Below are positions 35,201 to 47,500 of a stretch of DNA of 64,000 nucleotides, in pieces; the stretch's first letter is position 1, and each line of letters opens with the position of its first letter. The position numbers and the translations under genes were made by a program. The DNA comes from Cololabis saira (Eukaryota > Chordata > Actinopteri > Beloniformes > Belonidae), in assembly GCF_033807715.1 (NCBI RefSeq), contig NC_084590.1, positions 157,501-221,500 on the forward strand. The letters are read 5' to 3'. Under the pieces are notes generated by a model. It had not been told where the DNA came from. It saw only the letters and a program-made list of their open reading frames with translations, and ran no database searches.

Positions 35201-38200
35201 TCCATAACTTTCATTGTCACCAATCACCGATACATTTTCTGTCTCTTAGCCTCTGTTAGCCTCTTAGCATGGCCCCACCTTCTCCCACCGTTTCAACTCT
35301 TTGCTGTTCAGTGTGTGAAATGTTTAGCTATTCCTCTGCCTCCTTTAGCAAAGACGGTAAGTGCTTGAAGTGTAGTTTATGTGCAGGACTGGAGGCGAGG
35401 CTCAGTCAGTTAGAGGTGCGGTTCCGCCAACTAGACCATAGTCCGGTAGACTTGTTACCTAGTCAGGCTAAGTTAGCGGCGGACCGGCCTGTAGTAGCTG
35501 CTGTTAGCCGCTCCCCTGCAGCTCCCGAGCAGCCGGCCAGGCAGGGCGGCTGGGTGACGGTTCGGAGGAAGCGTAGTCCTAAAAGGCACACGGAACACCA
35601 CCACTCGCTTCATGTGTCTAACCGTTTTTCCCCACTCAGCAACACACCCGTTGAGAAGCCGACCCTGGTGATTGGCGAACCGAAAAATTAGATGCAGACT
35701 ACTAAATATACTATCATTAAGCTCCAAGTCTCTGTTAGTAAACGATATAATTACAGAGAGCAGGAGTGATATTTTCTGTTTAACAGAAACATGGCTATAG
35801 GAGGAAAAGTATGTTAGTTTGAATGAATCAACTCCGCCCGGCTACTTTAATCATCATTATCCTAGAAGCACGGGTCAAGGTGGAGGAGTCGCAGCAATTT
35901 ATAACTCCAGTCTCCAAACAAAAACTGAACCTAAGTGCAATTATAATACATTTGAAATTCTCACGCTTAGTCTGAAATTCCCGAGCTGGAAATCAGAGAA
36001 GTCAGTTTTGTTAGTGGTAGTGTACCGACCCCCTTCTGGTGCTTATCTAGAGTTTCTGTCTGGATTTTCAGATTTCCTATCTGGATTATTGATCAGTATA
36101 GATAAATTCATCATAGTGGGTGACTTTAATATTCATATGGATGTTGAAAGCGATAATATTAAATTAGCTTTCAATTCTCTTCTACAATCAATGGATATCT
36201 CACAAAAAGTGGATAAACCAAAGCACTGTTTTAATCATAATCTCGATCTCGTTCTCACCTACGGTGTTGAAACTGATGATCTGTTGGTGTCACCTGTAAA
36301 CTCCCTTTTATCCGACAATTATTTAATAACGTTTGAATTTAATATTGTCGATGTTGAAGTGCAAAATAGGAGGTATCATTTTAGCAGATGTTTGTCTGAT
36401 GAAGCTATTGCTAAATTTAGGGAGGCCATTACTCATCTTACGACAGTGGAAAATAGTGAAGTAGTCGAGGCCAGTGACCTAGGTTCTACCTCTGCAGATG
36501 TTGATTTCCTTGTTAGTAACACTGCTGATTTGTTGCATTCAGCTTTAGATGAAGTTGCTCATTTGAAAAGGAGGGTTTCTAACCACAGGAGCTTAACTCC
36601 CTGGTATAATTCAGATATCCGCATGTTGAAACAAAACGTGCGTAAAATGGAAAGGAAGTGGTACTCTTGTAAGTCTGTAGACTCCTATCATGAATGGAAA
36701 GATATTCTAATAGTATATAAAAAAAACCCATTCGCAAAGCCAGAACAGCTTATTATTTAACGTTGATAGAGGATAACAAAAGTAACCCACGTTTTCTGTT
36801 CAGCACTGTAGCCAGGCTGACAAAGAGTCACAACTCTGTTGAGCCGTGCATTTCTGCAGCTCTCACTAGTGAAGACTTTATGAGATTCTTTAACAATCAC
36901 GAGAATTAGAGAAGAAATCAACCAGCCGGTTGTAGGTGTTTCTTCAGCTTTAGCGACTTCCCTAGGCTCTGACTTGACTCTAGACTGTTTTGATCCTGTA
37001 GACCTCCCTGAGCTGACCTCACTCATCAATAGAGCCAAGTTAACCACATGTATGTTAGACCCCATCCCGACTCGATTATTAAAAAATGTTTTTTCTCTTA
37101 TTGGTGCGACAATACTAGACCAAATCAACCTATCCCTAAACTTAGGATATGAACCACAGGTTTTCAAAGTTGCAGTAATTAAACCTTTACTTAAAAAAAC
37201 CTTCTCTTGACCCAGACACCTTTAGCTAATTATAGACCAATTTCCAACCTTCCATTTGTATCTAAAATTCTGGAAAAGGCAGTTTCACGCCAGTTATGTG
37301 ACTATTTGTAAAGAAAATGATCTGTTTGAAGTTTTTCAGTCAGGGTTCAGAATGCATCATAGCACAGAGACAACACTGGTTTGATTCACGAATGACCTTC
37401 TTATGGCCTCAGATAAGGGATTAGTGTCCAAACTGGTTCTACTGGACCTCAGTGCTGCTTTTTACACTATAGATCATGGCATCCTACTGCATAGGTTAGA
37501 GCATGTTGTTGGGATTAAAGGGACAGCTCTACGTTGGTTTAAATCATATCTTGGGGCGGCAGTAGCTCAGATGGTAGAGCGGGTCGTCCAATGATCGGAA
37601 GGTCGGCGGTTCAAATCCCGCTCTGTCCCAGTTTGCTGTCGTAGTGTCCTTGGGCAAGACACCTTACCCACCTTGCCCCGTGTGAATGTGCTTGAATGTG
37701 TATGAATGTTGGTGGTGGTCGGAGGGGCCGTTTGGTGCGATATGGCAGCCACGCTTCCGTCAGTCTGCCCCAGGGCAGCTGTGTCTAATCTTGTTCAGTT
37801 TATACATGCAGCCATTGGGAAGTATAATCCAGAATCACGGCATACACTTTCATTGCTATGCTGATGATACGCTATTTGTCTATGAAGCCGGATGAAACAG
37901 AACCGTGAGTTCAGTGTTTCTCAATCGTGGTCCTCGTGGGCCCCTGTCCTGCATGTTTTAGATGTTTCCCGGCACCAACACACCTGATTCTTTTTTTTTT
38001 TTTTTTACCTTGTCTGCACACATATTAATGATTGATACCATGACGGTAAGAAACCAAAGGTGTGCATTATTATTATTATTATATATGTGCATTATTACTA
38101 TATATAAACATATATATATACGCATACCACTGCCAATCCAGGAAGCAGGAACACACGGAGGCACGGCAAATCTGCAACAGAAACCACAAACAAAACTCCT

Positions 38201-38453
38201 GCCCCCACTTTTGTGGGGGGCAGGAGCACCCGACCCCATGAAAGTGGCCCTCCAAGACCAGAGGGGCGCCCCGCCGCGGAGGGGACCAGAGACGGGCCCG
38301 GAGAGAGGAAACCCCCCAACAGGGCGACACCCGCACTGGCCCGACAACGGAGGGCCCCAGACCCAGGCATCCCATTCATTCATCCATTCACCTATCCGAT
38401 ATCTATACTAATAATAATATGATATACTATTCACAATAATAATGATAATAATG

Positions 38454-38521
<68 letters not shown>

Positions 38522-41500
38522 CATCTTTGTATAATATAATATTGATAAATTATTACATTTGTAATAAGTTGTCCTGTCAATGGAGACCCAAATCCTCCAT
38601 GGCAGGACCCTTCCACACCGCATTCTCACCGACACAGACACACAATCACGCACCATTTCCCCCTCCCCGGGGGGTCCAGCACCGCCAGAAGGCACCCCAG
38701 GCTGCGCGGCGAGCCCCGCCAGGCCCGGGCATCACGACACTCCTATCCCAGGCCGGCGAGGGAACGCGGGTGATGTGGGCCCCCTTCCCGACCCTGGTGT
38801 TGAGTGCATGTGATTAATGCCATAAAAACAGGGAGGGGGAGGACCAACTATGAATTTGACACCGACCCCCCCCCCCTCTCCCGAACTAAATGTCCTTGTC
38901 AAATTAAGTGTTGAATGTGCAGTGTCTACATTGCTGTTAAAACAGTGAGGCGGGGAGTTCCGGGCTACACGGGACAATGCCCCCCCACGACCCGGACCCC
39001 CCGCCCCTTCGCCTATGTGCGTATGAATCGTGTAGGGGGGGAAGGAGGGGGAGCAGAGGCCGAAGCCAGGAGGCAGGACCAGCAGAGCCGGCCCTGGAAG
39101 GACACCCACGCTCCCCCACCGGCCATCCAGTAGACGGGGGCCGGCCCTCCGATCCGGGCCAGGGCCCACCGTACCTCCACGGGCGCCCCCGGCGCTGCCG
39201 GAGCCCCCAGACGGAGGGGAAAACGGTCCAACATCCCCCCATTCATACTGACAACATAAGACATAGACACCTGGGAATGGTGCCATCCCGCCGCCGCGCC
39301 CACCGGCGCACCCTCCGGCCAGGTGAGGCCCGATCCCCGGACCCCCCCCCCCCCCCAGCCACCCCCACACTGCCATGAGGTAACCCCCTCATAGGCCCCC
39401 ACCGGCCAGGGACAGGGCCCCACGGCCCCACCCACCCCCCCCCCCCAGGGGCCACCAGAGGCCTGCGCCCCAGACCCCCCAAGCCGACTCCCAACCCCAA
39501 GGGCTACGAGATCACCACCCCCCGCCTCCACTAGGTAATGAAGCCTATAATCGGGGACCAGAGAGAGTGCAATTCAGCCGAATGTTGTTCAGTGGAGGCA
39601 GACATTATCTCACTACTGATATGGTCTGATAAAAGATTCCTAAAGTGGTTAATACATAAACTGGACTTTTGTTTCCAATTCACTAGAATGGTTTTCTTTG
39701 CGATACATAAGGCAGTGAGAACCCGGTGTGTCCAGTTAGGTTCCATTTGAATATCTCCCAGGTGACCTAATATACATATCGTGGGGCACACTGGGATTCT
39801 GTAATTGATCCATGTGGATAAATCCTCACAAATCTCCGTCCAGAACCTCTGTACCGGTGTACAAAACCATAGTGCATGCATATAATTATCAAGAGTCCAG
39901 AGTGTTCTCTGTGCACTGTGAGCAGATATTAGAGGTGACAAAGCCCATCTGGAACATCCTTTGTCCTGTATAATGTATTCTATGAAGAACTTTGTACTGT
40001 ATAAGCCACACCTGATTCTAATTAAAGGTCCTCATTAGCTTGTCACCACAGTCTGCACAACTCTGTTGATGACACAGGTAGTTGTATCATGGTGTGTTGA
40101 AGCAGGGTAGCATCTAAAACATGTAGGATAGGGGCCCACGAAGACCAGGATTGAGAAACACTGCGTTAGTTAAACTTCAGGCATGTCTTAGGGACATCAA
40201 GGACTGGATGTCTGGATATTTCTTGCTTCTAAATTCAGATAAAACAGAGGATATCATTCTTGGTCCAGAGTATCTTTGGGGAAGGGATTAGATGGTGTTG
40301 CGATGGCTTCCAGGGCAACTGTGAGAAACCTCGGTGTTGTTTTCGATCAGGATTTGTCATTTAAACCATATATTAATCAGGTTTGTAAAATAGCATTTTT
40401 CCATCTCCGTAATATTGCAAAGATTAGGAAAATCCTCTTGCAGAGTGATGCAGAAAAACTAGTGCGTTTGTATCTTCTAGACTAGATTACTGTAATGTGT
40501 TATTAGCAGGATTTCCAAGTAATTTGCTGAATAGGCTCCAGCTGATCCAAAATGCAGCAACGCGAGTGCTGACAGGAATCGGCAGGAGAGACCACGTCTC
40601 TCCAGTGTTAGCGTCGCTCCATTGACTACCCGTAAAATTTAGAATCCAATTTAAAATTCTATTACTTGCGTATAAAGCCCAAAACTGCTTAGCTCCGCAT
40701 TATTTGCATTATTTGCCCCCCCCCCCCCCCTTATGATTCCTGGTCCTGGTCTAGGTTTCTTCCCTCCTTAAGGGGAGTTTTTCCTTGCCACTGTTTGGCT
40801 TAAGGCTTTTCTCCCACTACGGGAGTTTTTACCTGCCATTGTTTATGGAATAATTGCTCGGGGGTCATGTTCTGGGTCTCTGGAAAGCACCTAGAAAACT
40901 TTTGTTGTATTAGACGCTATACAAATAAAATTGAATTGAATTGAATCAACTGATCAAATGAGTGATAAATTATTGCAACATAATTTGCACTGCCGGTAAT
41001 CCAGCTTTCAACGAAGAACCGTTGTACTGCAATATGTTATCTATTTTGTACCGTGGAGCACTTTGTTGCACAGATGGATGTGCTGTTGGTGTCACAGTGG
41101 TTTTTCCTTTCTTCCAACACACACATTCCTTCTTGGACCGCCTCAAACAGCAGATGGTTCAGGTCTCCATATTCTCCTGATGCCACCTCAATGACTGAAT
41201 CAGATGCAAAAACAGAGACAAAAAGAAACTGTAAATTATCTTAAACCGGTTTCACTTCATTTTTAGTAACATATGCAAAATAGGAACCCATGTGAAATGA
41301 ACATACTGAAGTCAGCAGGGTTGTGGTAAGTTGGACAGTACAGGCCCAGAGTCTTCAAGTAGGGTATGAGGTAAGGGACTGTACCTTTGTAGATGCATTG
41401 ACCCTGACTGAGGATGTAAAGCTGCAAAGAAAAAAGATGTTGCACATATACGAAAAACCTTTAGACCACACTTTTAATCCTATATGATTTCACTAAGATC

Positions 41501-44500
41501 CACATGATAATCAAATTAGTATTCATTGAATGTAAAGTGCATTACAAGTTAAATTCATTATTATTAGTAGTAGTAGTAGTTAATCCCTGCTGTAAAAATG
41601 AAACAAGGCTGGAATCGGTCTGTGTGCTCTGCTTCTGACCCACACCCCAGGGAGAAGCCAACAATACAATACAATACAATACAAAACTAAAGTCTACAGG
41701 ACGCACAAGTGTACAGAGCCAAGAGTTTGATGCTATTAATCATTTTTCAGTTTTTCTGCCACCAGCTGAACCAAAGATTTGTCTGCTGTTTTTGTGTGAG
41801 GTTAACAGGTCAACTGAAAAATCCCAGAGCTAACAAGCTGAAAGCAGGCTCTATGACGTCCACTAGTACCTACTCAGCCCGACTCGACTCGCCACGCCTC
41901 AGTTTTGCGCTTTTCCACTAGGGGTGGAGGCGGGTGGAAGCGTGCCGAGTAGATACTTTTTCTGTATCTATTCTGCCGAGGTTCTAAGTGGGCTGCAGGG
42001 AATAAAGCAAAAAAAAATATTGTTGACTGAAAAATTATTTTCAGGCCAGTTCCATATTCCCCCACCATCTCTGCGCTGCACCACATCACTGCGGACGCTT
42101 CCCAAAGGTTTCAAGTAAAAAAGTTAAATGCTGTATTAGCCCTTCTGTTTTCTGTTTTTTATCATCATTTGATTCGATCCGACCCGATATTGATGTGGGA
42201 GGTGTTATTAAAAATGTTTTTTGAGCTGTTGCCTGAATTATACGACTGTAAAATAACTAGTGAAATAATAATTTCACAATACTTATTGTGAAATAACTAA
42301 AAAATAAATAACTCAAATGGTCCTTTCAATATCCATTTAAAGTGCAAAAAAGATTGCAATAGCTAATGCAGTGAACAGCCACACAGCTTGCCATGAAGCA
42401 TCAGGCATTTTTCAGGTGTCATGACAAACCTTGTGTCCAATTACAGAAGAAACCAAACAAGCTATAATAAATATAGATAATATGAACTTCATTGAACTTA
42501 TATAACGTTTTGAAATTTAAGCTGAAATATCCAAAACATACTGAACAGGGGTTGTGCACGGGTGGGGGTGTGTATGAGTGTGTATGAGTGTGTCCTTGTC
42601 TGTGTGTAACGTGTCTGGCGATTCAATGATCTGCAAGTTTTGCCAGCACACAGTTTACTTTAACAGCGACGTCTGTAGTGGGTGGAATCATAATTTTGTA
42701 TTACAGCATGACTAGAGTTGCCACCTTTCAGAAATAGAAATAAGGGACGCTTTCAGCAGCGCAGGAGCCAAAAAAAGTGACATCCCCAAAACTTCTAAAC
42801 GGCATAGAAATGTATTTATTTTATATGAAAAAACAAAACGCTTTTATTTAAAGTTTAAAGTGCTTTAATAGCATTGAACTTGCATGACTGTACAGACAGA
42901 CAACTGTACTAGCAACTGAAATATCCTCCTATGCTACGTATGTCCACATCAGCCCAGATGTAGAATATAGTTACAGGTGAAGAAAATGGTGTAAAAGTTA
43001 ATTTATTTCAATAATTCAACTTGAGAGGTGAAACTAATACATGTATATTACATAGTCTCATTAAAGGCAAAGCAAGATACTGTATGTTAAGCCTTTATTT
43101 GTTATAATTATGATGATTGAATTGTTTATTGATTTCATAATATATTCTAATTTTTTTAGATTTTTTATTTGGGGTTTCCATAAACTGTGAGCCATAATCA
43201 CCAAAATTATAACAAAAAAAGGCTTGAAATATCTGCATGTAGTGGGAAATAATATATTTGTTTCACCTTAAGTTGAATTTTCCGACCTTCACCTGTATAT
43301 TATGACATAAATAAATAAGAGCATATTGTGTGTCTGTATTGGTTCAATACGGAACGCAACTTTTAATTCCCAATTAAGGCTGATTTATGGTTCCGCGTTA
43401 CACCAACGCAGAGCCTACGGCGTAAGGTATGCGGAGACGTGCACCGTACGTTGCGCGTCTCCGCATACCCTACGGGGGGGCAACCCAAAGCATGCTGCGC
43501 TCTCCTCGCGTGGTTGGAGCGAGGTCCGTTTCTTAACGCAGCTAGTTGTCTGTGTGAGCGGACATTAACGCAGGGTCGGCGCCAGAGCAAGTATTCAGAG
43601 GGGGCCCGAGGCTTATTAGGGCGGGCACCAAATCAGTCGTGTAGGACAGCATTTTAAGGAAAAAAGTGCATTCTCACTACTTTCCTATTAATAATCTGTC
43701 TAAAACATGTGGAGAAATCAAATCACTAAGTGGAAATAATGCAAGGAAGCACACATTTTAATTTGACTGAAAACGTTTTAAGCCTTTTTCACATAGAGTG
43801 CGCACAGCGGCAGCCGCTGCCGGCTTTGTGTATATGCTTTGTGTATCACGGCGCACGCCGCTGAGTTTGCGCGGCGGCAAAGGGCGCAAGTGGACGCACG
43901 CCGCTGGGTTGCCGCGGCAGCAAGGCGCAAAGCGGCTTTAACCTAGAACGAAGTTTGCGCCGCGCACGCCGGGATGGGCGTCTCTGTGAGTCTCTGTGAG
44001 TCTCTGTGAGGAGCTGTGGGATGCGAGACTGCAGGCCTATCGGGACATCAATAAAAAGGGACAAAAGTGGAGAGAAATCTCCTAGAATGTGGACATACCT
44101 GTGTGTTTAAAAGTGGTAGAAATGTGATATTCTTTTGCTCTTTTAACAATAAAATGTTCATTTAAAATAAAATATAGCATTTCCATGCCTCATATCAGGA
44201 TCAATTGAATCATTTATCAGGCGCGCCATGCTTTGCGACGACTCTGCGCCACCCCGGCGCTGTTGCCGTGTTCTATGTGAAAAAGGCTTTACTCGTAACA
44301 CACAACGAGGTCACATACATGTTTTTAATATATCAAGTTGATCCGTTCATGCCCCGACAGAGCGGGGGAACGGCAGGGAGCAGAGCCGGCTGTCAGAGCT
44401 GAAAGCCCAGCCGACTCTGCTGCGCCTGGCGAGGCGCCGGGCGAGGCGCAAAGTGGGGCGCAGGTTTTTGCGGAGCGCGAAGCGACCGGTGTACAGAGCG

Positions 44501-47500
44501 AGATGGCAGAGTCTAGAAGTCAGGCTCTGTTGAAGGGGCTGACTGGACAGACTGCCACCAGGATGGCTGAGTCTGTGTTGGATGGAGAGGAGGATAGTGT
44601 AATGGAGGAGCGCTTTCGGGAAATTTGTTTACCGTCAAAGAAGAAAAGTGAGGGGGCACAGTGACTGAAGTAAGCGGCCACTGCCCCCTGGTGCCCGCCC
44701 ATGGCGCCGACACTGCATTAACGCATATGGCAGCATAAACACAGACTCAAACAGCAAGTAATTTCCAGCATTAACAGTCCTGCGCAGCCCGCTGTCTGCA
44801 CAGAGTAACCCGTGGTTCTGTAGCTTCTGCTGGTTTCTCAGGCGGCCGCTTCTTTCACCATTTTCTCAAAAGAAAACGTAATTTAGTTTGAGTTTTAAAA
44901 ACCAGCGCTTTGTTAACGCTACCGCTGCTTTGTTAACGCTACCGCTGCTCTTCGACGCCGTGTTCATTGTTTGATATGTGAATTAAATGACGTGCCTACT
45001 GGTCCCCGTCTCCCCTAAGGGGCGGGGCGAACCCGCCCTCCTCTGTTTCTGATTGGCTGATACCAAGGCTCTGGCTCGCTTTAATGGTTTACAACAGCGT
45101 CAGTTTAATGCCTAACATGATTTCATTGGATAGTCTTAACTCTACTACAAGAAAACGCACGTGCAAATGTTTTTTGTTCTTTTTTTTCCCTCATTTTCCA
45201 ACTGACGGAAATCCTTCTAGAGACGGAGAACTTTAATCCTGGGGCTGAGTCTGGCTCCATCTGACGTCATCACACTACAGGCAACAGATTGGTCGGGGGG
45301 TTGGGAGTCAGACATCTGAGTCAGGAGGCGGAAATCAGCGAATGAGACTCTGACTGCGGCTTCTTTTTCAATTTAGTCAGGCAACAGGCAATGGCAGCAC
45401 AAAAGTCTGTTTCGTAATCCAACTCTGAGGTGCAGATGTTCATAAACCTGGTGCTGAGGAGAGAATTAAAAAGGGATCGAGAAGGGCAATAAGGAACGAC
45501 CAGATCCACCAGGAGCTTTGTCACTTCATAGCTGCTCGTGGCTACCAACGGACTTTTCATCAGCGCCGGGACAAACAAACAAACAAAAAAAAAGCGTTGC
45601 CGCTTGAAGCTTCTCTCACTCTCATTTTTTAACTTATTATCGAACACAAGCCACAGACCCAGCAGCACATCTATCATCTCCTCCAGGTTCTACATCTTTA
45701 GTGTTGTTGTCTTCGTTTAGATCACACAATCGAGTACGTCACAGCAGCTTCGCTCCAACCTCCTACTTCTGATCTGGGTATTGAAAAGAAAAGAGGGCAA
45801 GGCGAGTCGAGACGAGGGATGACGAGTCGAGTCGGGCTGAGTAGGTACTAGTGTAAAAGCGCCATTAGAGTGTGGTAGGGCTGGGCGATATATCGAGATT
45901 TTAATATATATCGATATATTTTCAAACACGATATGGTACGAGACAATATCGTTTATATCGATTTAAAAAAAAAAAAAAACTTTTTTTTTTTTTTTTTTTA
46001 CATTTTTTTTTTAATGATTTTGATATAGCTTATTTTGTGACAAATTGACTTGAATGTTTTATTTGAGATTTGCACAAATGTTTTGTTATTTGCACAACTG
46101 GCAACCTCAGTGGAAAAGTCTGCCTGTTACTGTCTACATTGTATTAATTGCACAGTGTATTTTAATGTAATTGTTATGCAGGAAAGGGATATTTGTTTTA
46201 TTTTATTCAAGACGCATTTTTATTCTATATATGCAGGCAGTTTATTTTTATTTCATTTGTTTTATACATTTTGATATTGTGCAGACCTCTGTTAACAAAG
46301 GTACCCGTGTGACATTTGGCAAGAGGCTTTGTATTAAAACTGACTGTTTTTTTAAGGGTTTGCCTCAGAAAAAAATGAAGCTAACAGAGATGCTATGCTA
46401 TAATGCTTTGGGGGAAACCCCAATTAAGGCACAGAAAAAATATTGAGATATATATCGAGTATCGCCATTTAGCTAGAAAATATCGAGATATGACTTTTGG
46501 TCCATATCGCCCAGCCCTAGAGTGTGGCCTAATTTAGTCAATAATGAGTCCCTTCACATGCATTAATATTGAAATAAAGAAATAAACTATAGTGCATGTA
46601 AACATATTGACTGGTCATAGTGGGTCTTACTATTCCATTAGTATGATTTCAGACAAACAACAACAAATAACTTGAGGATAAAACTAAGTACACCCATGAT
46701 TCAAGAGCTAGTCGTGGAACTCTTACCAGCAATAACTAAGTCATACTGGAAACTACTCGTTTCGAGTATGACTTTGAGTTTCTCATAGTTCTATTTTTTT
46801 GTTTCTCAGATGGTTCTAAGGGAACATAAAAATATTCCTCTTTACCATGCTGCTTCAGTTCATTGAGATTTATATTTTTTTGCCTACTTATGATCCACAC
46901 TCTAAAGGCTGCATCACAACATTTTGATTGGATTAATGTCTGGACTTCAACTAGGCCATTCCAAACAATCTCAGTTCTTACTTTTCAGCCATGCATTTTA
47001 GATCATCTTCCTGTTGTACAATCCAGTTATAACAGATGTCACATTTGCCTCTAGAACACTGGTATGCAGAGGAGGTCAGTATTCATGCTTGAATCAATGA
47101 CTTCGAGGTGTCCGGTCCTGTGGCTGCAAAACAACCTTAAATCATCACTCCTCCCATGCTGATCCTGACAATGGGTATAGACAGCTTCTGTTGAAATGTT
47201 ACATCTGATTTCCTCTTCTTTTCAGATACAGTTGTGTAAACCTTTACTTCCATCAGGCTTTTTCCCTGGCAACCCTTCCAAACAAACTGTGCTTGTTCAG
47301 TCGTCTTCTGACTGGACTGTCATGGACTTCAACATTTACCATATGCAATGAGGCATGTAGGGTCCCTGTGGTATATTTACAAGGTTGTCAACTTCTGAAA
47401 AGATTGGCAACATTCTTGAATGTTTTCAACTTGTGAATAATCTTTTCACTGTAGAACGCCAACCTCCAAACTGTTTAGAAACAGTTTTTCAATGTTTTCC

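Larger units (their letters stand above)
37992..40006 (-). mobile_element. L1-type LINE, 5'-truncated, inserted in the hAT
   Basis: The minus-strand copy begins at about 40006 and ends in poly(A), seen as a T-run (37991-38006). It is flanked by the 13-bp duplication CACACCTGATTCT (37979-37991 and 40007-40019). It holds the ORF2 C-terminus (39941-39531), a very G-rich 3' UTR (39530-38150) and a (TTA)n tract (38520-38455). Confidence 0.92.
37912..40163. mobile_element. hAT element inserted in the LINE
   Basis: TIRs CAGTGTTTCTCAATCGTGG and the complement of its right end (GAGAAACACTG at 40153-40163). Flanked by 8-bp repeats cgtgagtt (37904-37911) and cgttagtt (40164-40171), one mismatch. Excluding the L1 insertion, only about 240 bp are hAT sequence, so it is a non-autonomous element. 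Confidence 0.88.
35009..40950 (+). mobile_element. L2-type LINE carrying three nested insertions
   Basis: Starts with the 5' region shared with 21561 and ends in ATTGAATTGAATTGAAT at 40931-40947. ORF1, endonuclease and RT parts occur in order. It is interrupted by a tRNA-type SINE (37554-37786) and by a hAT element (37912-40163), which itself holds an L1 copy. After the hAT the RT reading resumes at the expected place. The esterase part of ORF1 is deleted at about 35685. Confidence 0.88.

Noticed and set aside
37554..37630. tRNA gene with A and B boxes
   Set aside because: It is continuous with a SINE body and sits inside a LINE. The cloverleaf is imperfect and it is followed by SINE-specific sequence, so it is a SINE head and not a functional tRNA gene.
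38732..39531. Long Gly/Pro/Arg-rich ORFs on both strands
   Set aside because: They lie in the G-rich 3' UTR of an L1 copy. Several frames are open at once because of composition, and no domain is present.
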